Of a stretch of 64,000 bases of DNA, positions 1-10,239 are shown one piece after another. The DNA is from Splendidivirga corallicola (lineage in GTDB: Bacteria > Bacteroidota > Bacteroidia > Cytophagales > Cyclobacteriaceae): contig JAUJEA010000002.1 of NCBI GenBank assembly GCA_030442035.1, forward strand, positions 372,001 to 436,000, given 5' to 3'. Position 1 is the stretch's first letter. Every line of letters begins with the position of its first letter. The notes beneath the pieces were generated by a model that did not search any database, was not told the origin of the DNA, and worked only from the letters and a program-made list of their open reading frames with translations. The position numbers and the translations under genes are program-made.

Positions 1-1009
1 TTTCTTCAGCAGTCCATGCAGCAAAGATCACTGAGCGCTTTGGTGGATTTTTCCCTAGAGCCTTAGCAGCGCTTAACAATGCGACCGTCCCAATACCATT
101 ATCTCGAGCTCCATTATAAATAGAATCTTCAGAGGCTGTTTTTACTTTTTTAACCCCGATATGATCATAATGTGCTGAAAGTAATACATATTCCTCCTTC
201 AACTTATTGTCAGTACCTTCCACAACACCTATAACATTTTTGGCACTGACAACTTTTTTATCAAGTTCTGCTATGTCAAGATTAGCTGATCCCACTGTAG
301 TTTCAGTTAAAATCTTAACCTGTTCATTATTTGGATCATTTACCCATAAATATGGTAAAACATCTTGATCATTCTGATCATCACCAATTGTCAATCTCGG
401 TCTGTTCAAATAATTAAGTAAAAGACTCCATGGCATTTTGCTCGATGAATAAAGTTCAACCAACGCAGCAGCTCCTTTTTCTTTTGCCAATGCTTGTTTT
501 TCTCTTCCTATACCAAAAAACTGTCTGGGATTTGTAGCGTCTTCATTTCCAGCCTTGACGATCAAAATTTTTCCTTTTACATCCAATTTCTCCAAATCGG
601 CAACCGTTCCATAATTTGCGTAGATCACCTCAGCATTTAAACTTACATCAGATCCATTCATAACCAGCATGGTTTCTCCTTGTGTGAAGGAATGGTCCTT
701 ATAAGACAAGGAGCCTTTTTTAGGTGGTGAAGTATTGGTCAGTTTTACAACCTGAAAGTAATCTTCCGTTCCCGGGGCAGGCTTCAGGCCGTATTTTCTA
801 AATTGCTCAGCAATATATTTTGCCGCTATCTCCAGGCCTGGCGATCCTGTATCTCGGCCTTTCAGCTCATCGGAAGCCAAAAATCTTAAATGTGCTTCTG
901 ATTCAGCCAACGAAACATTTTTGTCAACAATCTCTTTGAATTTGTTCTGTGCATTTAAATCAAAACAGCAATACAAAACAAAGAAGGTCAATAGTAACTT
1001 AAATTTCAT
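1..1009 (-). CDS. M28 family zinc aminopeptidase, secreted (3' end outside window)
   Basis: The minus-strand frame is open from the window edge to an ATG at 1007-1009. The protein starts with a signal peptide (MKFKLLLTFFVLYCCF...NAQ), then a SEAHLRFLASDELKGRDTG segment typical of the start of secreted M28 peptidases. A PA-like insert follows, then the metal-binding core: HYDHIG (His and Asp ligands), NGARDNGIGTVALL (bridging Asp) and WTAEE (catalytic Glu) near the window edge. By family it would remove N-terminal residues from peptides outside the cytoplasm using two zinc ions. About 336 residues are visible; the C-terminal catalytic part is missing only because the window ends. Its neighbour is another secreted aminopeptidase on the same strand. 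Confidence 0.9.
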   Translation of the reverse strand, partial: MKFKLLLTFFVLYCCFDLNAQNKFKEIVDKNVSLAESEAHLRFLASDELKGRDTGSPGLEIAAKYIAEQFRKYGLKPAPGTEDYFQVVKLTNTSPPKKGSLSYKDHSFTQGETMLVMNGSDVSLNAEVIYANYGTVADLEKLDVKGKILIVKAGNEDATNPRQFFGIGREKQALAKEKGAAALVELYSSSKMPWSLLLNYLNRPRLTIGDDQNDQDVLPYLWVNDPNNEQVKILTETTVGSANLDIAELDKKVVSAKNVIGVVEGTDNKLKEEYVLLSAHYDHIGVKKVKTASEDSIYNGARDNGIGTVALLSAAKALGKNPPKRSVIFAAWTAEE

Positions 1010-1178
1010 GTGTATTTAATTTGTTTCAAATGTAATAGGGGGTCCGATAAATTTTGGTCGTCCCGACTTGGCATATTGGAGATTCCAAAATTTCGGATTC
1101 ATTTCATATTTGGATATCAATTGTTCCAAAGTGAAAATAACTAAAAAAAATAAGTCATCTTTCCGAACTGTGGAATAG

Positions 1179-3143
1179 TTAGCGTTTTTTGCTAATCTTT
1201 TTTGTGATCAATTGACTATCCAAAAAAACATTGAGGACGTAAACTCCGGCTGGTAAATGGGTTATGTCTATTTCAACTTCATTTTGTTCTGTTTCAAAAT
1301 GGCTGTTTTCATAGATTTTATGGCCTAGCAAATCAACAAGGTTAATATGTTTGATCTTCCCTGGGTCAGCGGCAAAAGCTACTGTTAAACGATCATTTAC
1401 AGGATTTGGGAAAACATTGATTAACAATTCCGGTAACTCATCCTCAATTCCTGTTACTAAATCGAAGCTTGTAGGTGTCACAATCCAATGGTCAGGGTCA
1501 AACTTGATGCTCCTGATCCTTTCATCCATAACAATTTCAAATTGTTCACCTGAGAAGGTATGATTGAAGGTGAGTACAGTATCTTTTCCATTCTCTAATG
1601 TAATATGAAAAGGTAAGGGCATTTCAAAAAAATCCACCGAGTTGTGAGAGGTCGTTTGATCAACAGTAACCGTATATTCTTGCGCATTTTTTTCTCTCAG
1701 ATCAATATTGTAAACCGGATAACCTTGTCCGTAGTACCAATCGTTGAAAAACTCGGTCAATCCAATTCCACTCACACTTTCCAGGTGTTGTTTCAAATCG
1801 ACTGTTCTGGCATAACCATAACCCAAATCGGGATCATTTAAATAATTTTTAACTGCCTGAAAGAATGCTTCATCTCCAACAATGCCTCGCAGCATGTGTA
1901 ATAACATAGCTCCTTTGGAATAAGTCAAACGACCATCAAAAATCCTGTTAACAGAAGTAGTATCGTCTACAAAAACAGAGCCACTGGGAGAGCCGGTCAC
2001 AATATCAATACTACCTTTAACCCAGGTTTTAAAATCCAGATTTCTTAGTCCATTTTCATAGCAAAGGCCTTCCAGATAAGTAGCAAAACCTTCATTAAGC
2101 CAAATATCCTCCCATGATTCACAGGTGACTTTATTTCCAAACCATTGATGTGCCAACTCATGAGCAACCAATGAAAACGTAAAGATGCCCATAAAGCTCA
2201 TCGTCTGATGTTCCAACCCTCCGCTAAAACCAAATTGGGCATGCCCATATTTTTCCTTTGCAAAAGGATATTCACCGAAAAGGTTTTCAAACAATTTCAT
2301 AATATCCCCGGTAACGGCAGTACCGGACTTGGCGGTTTCTAAAGAGTGAGGATATACGTAATTTAAAATCTCCAATTGCCCTGTTGATAAATCAACAAAA
2401 TCTGAATACACTTCATAATTAGAAACACCGACCGCCACCAAGTAATTGGTTATCGGGTAATTGTGTTTCCAATGGAAGGTGGTCTCATCATTTACCGTTG
2501 TTTCGGCTATTAATAATCCGTTACTAGCTGCCCTGTACTGAGAAGGAGTTGTAACGATAACATCTATAGAGTCTATCTTATCACCAAGATCCAGCTTAGT
2601 TGGCCACCAGTCCTTGGTCCCATAGGGTTCTGATAAAGTATAAATCACCGGACCTGAAGCATGATCAGATCTGTTGAATCCGGGAACATCTTGTGTATTG
2701 GTGGGTGGTTCTCCCTGATAATAAACTGTGATCGAATCCAGTACTTCAGAATTCAAATCAGCAGGTAAATCAATAGTCAAAACATCTTCCGTGCTGTGCG
2801 CAAAAGTCAGTTTTGCTCCGTGATACTCCACCGAGTCAACAGTCAATTCATCAGACAGGTCGAAGCTAATTTCATTTACTTCATCATCTAAAGTCAAGAA
2901 ATAGGTAGTTACGGCACCTTTTATATAATAGACCTCAGGATCTAATTCAAAAACCAAACGATGGTAGCCTATATCATAGTTGGATCCTGTTCCTGAGTTC
3001 CTGAAGTTGATTTTTCCTTTATTGGCTTTTTTCTCTGCCTCAACAATGTTCGTTGAAAAATCTTTATATAAATCCTGACCTAAAGCGGGAAAAGCCAACG
3101 ATATGGTGATAAAAAAGGAGATTAAAGATTTTCTCTTCATCAT
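1179..3143 (-). CDS. M1 family metallopeptidase with type A T9SS sorting domain
   Basis: Gluzincin aminopeptidase. The zinc site HELAHQWFG, followed 18 residues on by NEGFATYLE, lies near residues 327-355. A GGLEH motif stands in the position of the M1 GAMEN exopeptidase motif. The last ~90 residues (INVFPNPVNDRLTV ... GVYVLNVFLD...KKISKKR) form a Por/type A secretion domain, so the enzyme should leave the cell through the type IX system and be anchored or released at the surface. The frame extends upstream to 3233, but that stretch has no signal peptide. MKRKSLISFFITISLAFPALGQ is a clear signal peptide, so the start is ATG 3143 or ATG 3140. It is divergent from the beta-propeller gene at 3352, with about 208 bp of shared promoter region. 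Confidence 0.93.
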   Translation of the reverse strand: MMKRKSLISFFITISLAFPALGQDLYKDFSTNIVEAEKKANKGKINFRNSGTGSNYDIGYHRLVFELDPEVYYIKGAVTTYFLTLDDEVNEISFDLSDELTVDSVEYHGAKLTFAHSTEDVLTIDLPADLNSEVLDSITVYYQGEPPTNTQDVPGFNRSDHASGPVIYTLSEPYGTKDWWPTKLDLGDKIDSIDVIVTTPSQYRAASNGLLIAETTVNDETTFHWKHNYPITNYLVAVGVSNYEVYSDFVDLSTGQLEILNYVYPHSLETAKSGTAVTGDIMKLFENLFGEYPFAKEKYGHAQFGFSGGLEHQTMSFMGIFTFSLVAHELAHQWFGNKVTCESWEDIWLNEGFATYLEGLCYENGLRNLDFKTWVKGSIDIVTGSPSGSVFVDDTTSVNRIFDGRLTYSKGAMLLHMLRGIVGDEAFFQAVKNYLNDPDLGYGYARTVDLKQHLESVSGIGLTEFFNDWYYGQGYPVYNIDLREKNAQEYTVTVDQTTSHNSVDFFEMPLPFHITLENGKDTVLTFNHTFSGEQFEIVMDERIRSIKFDPDHWIVTPTSFDLVTGIEDELPELLINVFPNPVNDRLTVAFAADPGKIKHINLVDLLGHKIYENSHFETEQNEVEIDITHLPAGVYVLNVFLDSQLITKKISKKR

Positions 3144-3351
3144 AAAAAATAATGCATTTAGAGGCAAATAAGTTTCAGATGACCTCACTTTAAGTACAAG
3201 CCATTTAGTGATAACCCTACGGATAAGACGCAATATAACCTTAATTCGGTTTACTGGGTTTTATTTATTCCGTAATTTATTTACTTTGAACCAACAATCC
3301 AGGGTATTACAAGACCTTACCCTAAATAGTTTTAACCTAACGATCTTACAA

Positions 3352-6300
3352 ATGAACAACAAAGACCTTTCCAAATTTAGTTTGTCGCTTTTCATGCTAT
3401 TTACCTTCATGCTGGTGTTATCCATAAGTCATGAAACCATTGCTCAGAGAAAACGAGCAAAAACTCCTCAAACAACAAGCTACGATGAAAAATTATACAA
3501 TGCCCTGGAATGGAGATCTATTGGCCCTTTCAGAGGTGGTAGATCGGCAGCAGTAACAGGAGTACCAAATGAACCTAATTTATTCTATTTCGGTGCTACA
3601 GGTGGTGGCGTTTGGAAAACCATTGACGGAGGTTCTACCTGGGAAAATATTTCTGACGGATACTTTGGTGGTTCCATTGGTGCCATTGCGGTAAGCGAAT
3701 ACGATCAAAATGTGATATACGTAGGTGGTGGAGAGGTAACGGTCAGAGGAAATGTCTCTTACGGATATGGCATGTGGAAATCAGTTGACGCCGGAAAGAC
3801 CTGGAAGCAAATAGGACTGGAGGATTCAAGGCACATACCCAGAATTCGTATTCATCCTCAGAATTCCGATTTGGTATATGCCGCTGTAATGGGTGATTTA
3901 TTCAAATCCTCGGATACAAGAGGCGTTTACAGAAGTAAGGATGGCGGAAAGACCTGGGAGAGAATATTGTTTGCCAACGTTGATGCAGGAGCTGTGGATT
4001 TGGTTCTGGATCCAAATAATCCCAGGATCATGTATGCAAGTACTTGGAGGATAAGAAGAACTCCCTATAGCCTGGAAAGTGGCGGAGAGGGATCTGCTTT
4101 ATGGAAAAGTGTGGATGGAGGAGACACCTGGACCAACATCACAAAAAATGAAGGCCTTCCAAAAGGCATTTGGGGAATTTCAGGCGTCACAGTATCTCCT
4201 GTCAATTCCGATCGGGTATGGGCCATTATTGAGAATAAAGACGGTGGAGTTTACAGATCTGATGACGCCGGAAAAACCTGGAAAAAAACCAATGATAGCA
4301 GAAGTCTTAGACAAAGAGCCTGGTACTATACCCGTATCTATGCGGATACTGAGGATGAGGACAAAGTCTATGTTATGAACGTTCGCTATCATAGATCGAA
4401 AGATGGTGGAAAGACATTTGAAGCATTCAATGCACCACATGGGGACCATCATGATCTTTGGATCGATCCCAACAACGCTCAAAGAATGATCATAGCTGAT
4501 GACGGGGGTGGGCAGGTAAGTTATGATGGCGGCACTAACTGGTCAACATATTATAATCAACCCACAGCACAATTCTATCGGGTCACGACAGATAACCACT
4601 TCCCGTATCGGATCTATGGAGCCCAACAAGATAATTCAACCGTAAGGATCTATCATCGAACCGACGGTGGGTCCATTGGTGAAAGAGACTGGGAGCCCAC
4701 AGCAGGTGGAGAAAGTGCTCATTTGGCTGTGGATCCAAAAGATAATGATATCGTCTATGGAGGCAGTTATGATGGCTTTTTAACAAGGATCAATCATAAA
4801 ACAAAGGAAATCAGAGCTATTAACGTTTGGCCTGATAATCCCATGGGGCATGGTGCGGAAAATATGAAATACAGGTTTCAATGGAATTTTCCCATTTTCT
4901 TCTCTCCTCATGATCCTAATAAACTATATACCGCTTCAAACCACTTACATGTTTCTTATAACGAAGGCCAATCCTGGGAAACCATCAGTCCTGATCTCAC
5001 TCGTGATGATTCAACCAAGTTAGGATCATCCGGTGGCCCTATTACCAAAGATAATACAAGTGTTGAGTATTACTGCACCATTTTTGCCGCCACAGAATCT
5101 CCTTATGAAAAAGATCTGATTTGGACCGGTTCCGATGATGGATTGATCCATGTAAGCAGGGATGGTGGAAAGAACTGGCAAAACGTGACACCTCCAAACA
5201 TGCCTGAATGGATGATGATCAATAGCATTGACATTGATCCTTTCAACAAAGGAGGAGTTTATGTAGCGGGCACCAGATATAAATTAGGAGATTATAAACC
5301 CTATCTTTATCATACTAAAGACTATGGCGCCACCTGGAACAAAATCACTAATGGAATCGATCCGGGTCATTTCACCAGGGTCGTAAGAGCCGATCCAAAA
5401 CGACAGGGGTTATTGTATGCAGGAACCGAAAGCGGCATGTATATTTCATTTGATGATGGAGCGAGCTGGAAATCATTTCAACTGAAACTTCCCATTGTAC
5501 CAATTACTGATTTAGTAGTAAAGGATGATAACTTAATTGCAGCTACTCAAGGTAGAAGTTTCTGGTTGATCGATGATTTGACACCCTTGCATCAGCTCAA
5601 TGACAACATTGCCAAAAGTAACTTTTATTTATATCAGCCAATGCCGAGTTATAGAATGAAAGGCGGCAGTTTTGGAAATTCTAAACGAAACGGAAAAAAT
5701 CATCCTGGTGGCGTAATGACGCATTTTTATCTGCGTGACACCACTAAAACAGATACTGTTTCTTTGGAATTTTTGGAAAATGATGGGGACCTGATCAGCA
5801 AATTTACCACTGCTCCTGAAAAAGGATCAAAAGAACAAAAGCTGGAAGTTAAGGAAGGGATGAATCGATTTGTTTGGAATATGCGCTATGCTGAAGCCGA
5901 AAAATTTGACGGTATGATTCTTTGGTGGGCATCTTTAAATGGACCAAAGGCGCTGCCGGGAACATACAAAGTGAGGTTAACTGTAGCCGGAAACTCAATG
6001 GAGCAGGAATTCGAAATATTAAAGGATCCAAGATCTACAATATCCCTTGAAGATCTAAGGACTCAATTTGATTTCCTTATATCGGTTAGAGATAAACTCA
6101 GTGAAACCAATCTAGCCATTAAAAATATCCGGGAGGCGAGAAAGCAAATGAACCTTGTTACTGAAAAAATGAAGGATGATGAATCCATGAAGGACATCAC
6201 AGAGCTCTCAAAAGAAATATTGAAAAAAATGAAAGGGGTCGAAGAAGAACTCTATCAAACAAAGAATCGAAGCAGACAGGATCCTTTGAATTATCCGATC

Positions 6301-6531
6301 CGCTTAAACAATAAATTGGGACATCTTAACTCATTGTCCAGCATTGGTGATTTCCCTCCTACTGATCAGGATGTTGCTTTCAAAAAAGAGGTAACAGAAA
6401 AAATTGATCATCAGCTAGATAAGTTGGAAAAAATATTTGCTGAAGACATCCCTGAATTCAATCGAAAGGTCAAAGAAAAAGCGATCGACGCAGTGATTAT
6501 CGATACGAAGAAAAAACAAACGATACCTTAA
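3352..6531 (+). CDS. Secreted BNR/VPS10-type beta-propeller protein ('glycosyl hydrolase' in databases)
   Basis: A 1059-aa exported protein. The longer frame from 3208 was rejected because ATG 3352 begins a normal export signal (MNNKDLSKFSLSLFMLFTFMLVL...AQ). The body carries many repeats of the form S-x-D-G-G-x-T-W (for example TIDGGSTWENIS, SVDAGKTWKQIG, SKDGGKTWERIL), the Asp-box/BNR signature of sortilin-like propellers. The C-terminal ~250 residues (from about 800) are a non-propeller domain with charged helices. Relatives in Bacteroidota are often labelled glycosyl hydrolase or VPS10-domain protein without a proven substrate; no catalytic residue can be named here. A strong hairpin follows the stop codon. 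Confidence 0.88.
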   Translation: MNNKDLSKFSLSLFMLFTFMLVLSISHETIAQRKRAKTPQTTSYDEKLYNALEWRSIGPFRGGRSAAVTGVPNEPNLFYFGATGGGVWKTIDGGSTWENISDGYFGGSIGAIAVSEYDQNVIYVGGGEVTVRGNVSYGYGMWKSVDAGKTWKQIGLEDSRHIPRIRIHPQNSDLVYAAVMGDLFKSSDTRGVYRSKDGGKTWERILFANVDAGAVDLVLDPNNPRIMYASTWRIRRTPYSLESGGEGSALWKSVDGGDTWTNITKNEGLPKGIWGISGVTVSPVNSDRVWAIIENKDGGVYRSDDAGKTWKKTNDSRSLRQRAWYYTRIYADTEDEDKVYVMNVRYHRSKDGGKTFEAFNAPHGDHHDLWIDPNNAQRMIIADDGGGQVSYDGGTNWSTYYNQPTAQFYRVTTDNHFPYRIYGAQQDNSTVRIYHRTDGGSIGERDWEPTAGGESAHLAVDPKDNDIVYGGSYDGFLTRINHKTKEIRAINVWPDNPMGHGAENMKYRFQWNFPIFFSPHDPNKLYTASNHLHVSYNEGQSWETISPDLTRDDSTKLGSSGGPITKDNTSVEYYCTIFAATESPYEKDLIWTGSDDGLIHVSRDGGKNWQNVTPPNMPEWMMINSIDIDPFNKGGVYVAGTRYKLGDYKPYLYHTKDYGATWNKITNGIDPGHFTRVVRADPKRQGLLYAGTESGMYISFDDGASWKSFQLKLPIVPITDLVVKDDNLIAATQGRSFWLIDDLTPLHQLNDNIAKSNFYLYQPMPSYRMKGGSFGNSKRNGKNHPGGVMTHFYLRDTTKTDTVSLEFLENDGDLISKFTTAPEKGSKEQKLEVKEGMNRFVWNMRYAEAEKFDGMILWWASLNGPKALPGTYKVRLTVAGNSMEQEFEILKDPRSTISLEDLRTQFDFLISVRDKLSETNLAIKNIREARKQMNLVTEKMKDDESMKDITELSKEILKKMKGVEEELYQTKNRSRQDPLNYPIRLNNKLGHLNSLSSIGDFPPTDQDVAFKKEVTEKIDHQLDKLEKIFAEDIPEFNRKVKEKAIDAVIIDTKKKQTIP

Positions 6532-6548
6532 TATTAAATTAAGAATGA

Positions 6549-6591
6549 AAAATTACGAATTACGAAAATCCCATTCGTAATTCGTAATTTT
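6549..6591. terminator. Perfect 18-bp inverted repeat between convergent genes
   Basis: Two 18-base arms (6549-6566 and 6574-6591) are exact reverse complements around a 7-base loop, built from a repeated ATTACGA word. It lies between the converging stops at 6531 and 6608 and would fold from either strand, so it may be a bidirectional terminator. It could equally be a member of a dispersed intergenic palindrome family. Confidence 0.6.
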
Positions 6592-6607
6592 AAATTTATC
6601 ATTGATC

Positions 6608-7021
6608 TCAGCCTATCTTTTCCTTGTGGATCACATTGGCCTCCCCGGTAATGACTGGTTTGTCATCTTCTGTATTGATAATTCGGGTGTCAATAAGGGC
6701 TTTGTGTCTGGCTTCGTTGATTTCTTTCACTTCCAAAATAGCTTTGTACCTGACCCCCGTATACATAGGTCTTCTAAACTCTAATTTCTGATTGAGATAT
6801 ACTGTTCCTTCTCCGGGAAAATCATTACCAAATATTCTGGAAAAAATGCTTCCTCCTAAATAACCATGTATGATAGGTTTCTTATAAACCGTGTTGGCTG
6901 CATGTTTTGCATCCAAATGGATTGGATTTTTATCACCAGTTACATCGGCAAATGCAATGACCTGATCCTGGGTAAATAAAAACTCTTGCTCAAATACCTG
7001 ACCCAATGCTATTTTATTCAT
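6608..7021 (-). CDS. MaoC-family (R)-specific enoyl-CoA hydratase-like protein
   Basis: A 137-aa single hot-dog domain. The hydratase signature FADVTGDKNPIHLD (residues ~24-37) holds the Asp and His of the MaoC/hydratase-2 active site, followed by the usual IIHGYLGGSIFSRIFGNDFPGEG segment. The family hydrates trans-2-enoyl-CoA to (R)-3-hydroxyacyl-CoA in fatty-acid oxidation or polyester precursor supply. There is no signal peptide, so it is cytoplasmic. It stands alone, convergent with the propeller gene; the true substrate cannot be told from sequence. Confidence 0.88.
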   Translation of the reverse strand: MNKIALGQVFEQEFLFTQDQVIAFADVTGDKNPIHLDAKHAANTVYKKPIIHGYLGGSIFSRIFGNDFPGEGTVYLNQKLEFRRPMYTGVRYKAILEVKEINEARHKALIDTRIINTEDDKPVITGEANVIHKEKIG

Positions 7022-7230
7022 AGAATATCAAATTTAAATGACTTTAAAAATGTAGGGCCAATGTTAAGAAAAATAACTCAAAGTTGGCATTAAGTATCTA
7101 TAAGCTTTTAGCTATCAGGTTTCAGCAAAAAACATTCAAAATTCATCACTCAAAATTCAAAATTGACCAGCTGGATTGATCAGCATTTCAACGCTATACC
7201 TTCAAATTCTTTTCCTCTGCCTTCAAGTCC

Positions 7231-7935
7231 TTAATGATCCGTTCTCTTATGCTGTAAAAACCACTCATAAAGCTTTGGATTGTTATAGGTCTCTGTCCAG
7301 CTATCATGACCAGCTTCAGGATAAATGGTAAATTGCACGTCTGAGTCGTGTTCTTTAAGTGCTTTTACCATTTCTTCCGAAGCACTCATTGGGACAATCC
7401 TGTCCTTGGCACCATGGAAAACCCAGATGGGAAGGTCTTTTATTTTCTTTGCTAATTTGGGATTGCCTCCGCCACAAATAGGCGCAATGGCTGCAAACCT
7501 ATCCGGATATGTTGTGGCAAGGTTCCAGGTTCCGTATCCACCCATGCTTAAACCGGTAACATAGATTCTATCGGTATCAACATTATTCTTTTTAATTACC
7601 TCATCAAGTAAATCAGAAAGTGCATTGGCATACCATCGTGTACCTGCTTTACATTGAGGGGACACTAATATGAACGGGAAATCTTTTTGATTCTCTACTA
7701 TTTTTGGTGGGCCATGAAACTTAACCAGGTTCAAATCATCGCCGCGCTCACCAGCTCCATGCAAAAACAGCATAAGGGGCCATTTCTTTTCTGAGTCTTG
7801 ATCATAGCCTTCCGGTAGAAATAAAAAATAATCTACCTTGCCGTTAAACTTTTGAGCAGTTTGCTGTGCCATACACGTGGTTGAAAATACGGCAAAGAAA
7901 ATAATTAAAGTACATTTTAGGACATCTCTCTTCAT
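7231..7935 (-). CDS. Secreted alpha/beta hydrolase (prolyl-oligopeptidase/phospholipase-carboxylesterase type)
   Basis: A 234-aa protein with an N-terminal signal (MKRDVLKCTLIIFFAVFSTTCMAQ; the Cys at 21 is followed by MAQ, so a lipoprotein is less likely). It shows the oxyanion segment LFLHGAGERGDD, nucleophile elbow GLSMGGYGTW (Ser), the Asp-bearing HGAKDRIVP and His in AGHDSW, which together form a complete triad. Similar small exported esterases act on acyl or peptide-like substrates; the specific one is unknown. It has its own transcription unit. Confidence 0.85.
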   Translation of the reverse strand: MKRDVLKCTLIIFFAVFSTTCMAQQTAQKFNGKVDYFLFLPEGYDQDSEKKWPLMLFLHGAGERGDDLNLVKFHGPPKIVENQKDFPFILVSPQCKAGTRWYANALSDLLDEVIKKNNVDTDRIYVTGLSMGGYGTWNLATTYPDRFAAIAPICGGGNPKLAKKIKDLPIWVFHGAKDRIVPMSASEEMVKALKEHDSDVQFTIYPEAGHDSWTETYNNPKLYEWFLQHKRTDH

Positions 7936-8263
7936 GCTTTTATATTTTATTATTAAACCAAAGAACAGGTAACATCATTTTATCAAATTAACATCAATCT
8001 TGGGAAATTGGATAATTATCATTCCATAGATCTTTAAACCAACCTTTATTGTTTTACTAGCATAACTTTATATAGAGACAAAGTTTAGTCAGAAATCCAG
8101 TAGGTCAAATTCAGTATATCAAGAAATTAGGTAAATAATAAAGAAAAATATCATATAATCTTTAGTTTATGGCAGCATTCCCTGCTTCTACCATTTAAAC
8201 GATCCGCCACCTTTTCTCCCTTTTGATTATTTTTCATTTATTTGCGAAAAAATTTAAAAGCCA
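7936..8263. other. Divergent intergenic region upstream of the hydrolase and trpS
   Basis: These 328 bases of AT-rich sequence separate the divergent hydrolase and trpS genes, so both promoters must lie here. No open frame, hairpin with a T-tract, T-box-like specifier stem or riboswitch core was seen. Confidence 0.4.
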
Positions 8264-9235
8264 ATGGCACGCATTTTAACCGGTATCCAAAGTTCCGGAA
8301 GACCACATTTGGGAAATATTCTTGGGGCAATCGTCCCGGCAATAGAATTATCAAAAAATGAAAAAAATGAGTCTTTATTTTTCATTGCTGATCTGCATTC
8401 ACTAACCACCATTAAAGATCCCGAACAAAGGATCGAAAATGTTAATGCGACAGCAGCGGCCTGGCTGGCCTTTGGTTTTGATACGGATAAAAATATTTTC
8501 TATCGACAATCGCGTATTCCTGAGGTGTGCGAGTTAACCTGGTACCTTAACTGTTTCACACCTTTTCCCATGCTGGCCAATGCGCATTCCTTCAAAGATA
8601 AAGCTGACAAATTAGCCGATGTAAATGCAGGACTCTTCACTTATCCTGTATTGATGGCTTCAGACATTATTATGTATGATGCCAATTTTGTACCTGTTGG
8701 TAAAGATCAAAAACAGCATTTGGAAATGACCAGGGACATCGCCAGCAGTTTCAATAATAGATATGGAGAGACTTTCGTATTGCCGGAAGTTTTGATTGAT
8801 GAAAATGTCATGACTATTCCCGGCACCGATGGCCAAAAGATGAGTAAGTCCTATGGTAATACTATTGATATTTTTCTTCCGGACAAAAAGCTTCGCAAAC
8901 AAGTAATGTCGATCGTTACAGATAGTACACCGTTGGAAGCTCCAAAGAACCCTGATACTTGTCACGTCTTTGCACTTTACAAGCTACTGGCAAGCCCTGA
9001 AGAGACAAAGTCTATGCGAGAAAATTACTTAGGTGGAAATTACGGATACGGGCACGCCAAACAGGCATTATTTGAATTGCTTGTTTCAAAATTTCAAAAG
9101 GAACGGGAAATTTTCAATTATTACATGGAAAACACCGAAGCGCTCAGTAAGAAACTTGAAGCAGGTGAGGAAAAGGCAAGAGTAATTGGAAGGGAAGTTC
9201 TGAACAGAGTAAAAGAAAAAATCGGTTATAAATGA
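8264..9235 (+). CDS. trpS: Tryptophan--tRNA ligase
   Basis: A 323-aa class Ic aminoacyl-tRNA synthetase that charges tRNA-Trp with tryptophan in the cytoplasm. The HIGH-type motif is at residues ~12-20 (GRPHLGNILG) and the KMSKS loop is intact (GTDGQKMSKSYGNTI, ~190-204). Length matches bacterial TrpRS. The start ATG 8264 gives the normal MARILTGIQSSGRPH beginning. It is monocistronic, with a clear terminator downstream. Confidence 0.97.
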   Translation: MARILTGIQSSGRPHLGNILGAIVPAIELSKNEKNESLFFIADLHSLTTIKDPEQRIENVNATAAAWLAFGFDTDKNIFYRQSRIPEVCELTWYLNCFTPFPMLANAHSFKDKADKLADVNAGLFTYPVLMASDIIMYDANFVPVGKDQKQHLEMTRDIASSFNNRYGETFVLPEVLIDENVMTIPGTDGQKMSKSYGNTIDIFLPDKKLRKQVMSIVTDSTPLEAPKNPDTCHVFALYKLLASPEETKSMRENYLGGNYGYGHAKQALFELLVSKFQKEREIFNYYMENTEALSKKLEAGEEKARVIGREVLNRVKEKIGYK

Positions 9236-9303
9236 AATTATTGGGTTACAAAATAAACGTGTTACCATTAAGTATATCACGTCATATTTAACTTGTTACC
9301 CCC

Positions 9304-9345
9304 AAGAACTTATAGACCCACGACCCACCTGGTTTATAAGTTCTT
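9304..9345 (+). terminator. Rho-independent terminator of trpS
   Basis: Arms AAGAACTTATA (9304-9314) and TATAAGTTCTT (9335-9345) pair exactly and are followed by a T-rich run, 69 bases after the trpS stop. The rest of 9236-9635 holds no convincing gene. Confidence 0.75.
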
Positions 9346-9635
9346 TTGCTTTTAAATGATCCGGTAATAGTCCTATTCATTGCCTTGTATACAAGATGTA
9401 CTGGTTTTTATTTTTGCTGTTGAAAAACAAATCCTTTTTAAAAAAGCATTGACTGTATAAGAGTGGTTATTGGGAGTGTAGATAATGACATGCTTTATAA
9501 TTGAAAAGTTTGTGAATATAGGTCAATCACTTTTTACGGCTTTTTATCAGGTTAGCTAAATTCCCTCCCCCCTTCACCAGAGGGGCAGGAATGCTCATGA
9601 TGATTTGTAATTGGTCCAACACGAGCAATTTCTCA

Positions 9636-10157
9636 TCAATTATGTTCTCCTTCACGACCTTCATGACGTTCTCCACCTTCACCATGTTCTCCTTCCTTAC
9701 CATGCTCACCTTCCTCACCCCCAACTTCAGCATGGGTCGTCCAACCCTTAAAATTCCTGCTAGTTGCCTTTAAAACGATTTTTTTTGTTTCACCTGGACT
9801 AAGATTAACAGGAGTTGTGGGGCCAAGTTCTTTCCCATTGGACAAATGCACTTCAACACGAACTTTTTCCAGATTTTTATTGCCAATGTTTTTTACTGTA
9901 CCAATAAATGAATTGCTTGATTTGTCATATTTCAAAATCATCCTGGTACCTCTCTTGACTTGATCATAGACTTCATTGAGACCAAGTTCAGTTCCATCCT
10001 CCTCTCCCTCACCTTCACCACCTTCATCACGTGCATGTTCGCCTCTGGCTTCTTTTTTATTTTTTGCTTCACCTGATTTGGTGTGTTGACTACATCCCAC
10101 TGTACTTACTAAGGTTATTGCCAAAAAGAATGCAACGGCTAAGAATTTTTGTTTCAT
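9636..10157 (-). CDS. Lipoprotein with FxLYD-like domain and Gly/Glu/His-rich tail
   Basis: A 173-aa protein with a lipobox (VSTVGC, Cys 22). A low-complexity charged linker follows (~23-55), then a compact beta domain (SSNSFIGTVKNIGNKNLEKV ... LSPGETKK) resembling FxLYD/DUF3426-type folds. The tail (~145-173) is built of GEHGKEGEHGEGG-type repeats. A His/Glu tail suggests metal or proton binding, but that is inference. The gene has two palindromic operators upstream (10240-10283) that match those in front of the BlaI gene, so it is probably the target of that regulator. The function is otherwise unknown. Confidence 0.8.
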   Translation of the reverse strand: MKQKFLAVAFFLAITLVSTVGCSQHTKSGEAKNKKEARGEHARDEGGEGEGEEDGTELGLNEVYDQVKRGTRMILKYDKSSNSFIGTVKNIGNKNLEKVRVEVHLSNGKELGPTTPVNLSPGETKKIVLKATSRNFKGWTTHAEVGGEEGEHGKEGEHGEGGERHEGREGEHN

Positions 10158-10239
10158 GATTTTATCGAGTTTATAATTAAGTATTTAGTAAAGCGTCTGA
10201 AATCCAAAGTGCATCTAATATGATTGATCTTCAAACATT

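Noticed and set aside
7132-7164. Repeated AAAATTCA words resembling a tandem repeat
   Set aside because: Short, irregular AT-rich text common between genes in such genomes; no clear period or conserved unit.
9527-9733. 68-codon minus-strand frame at the lipoprotein gene end
   Set aside because: Shadow of the repetitive Glu/His-rich tail in another register.
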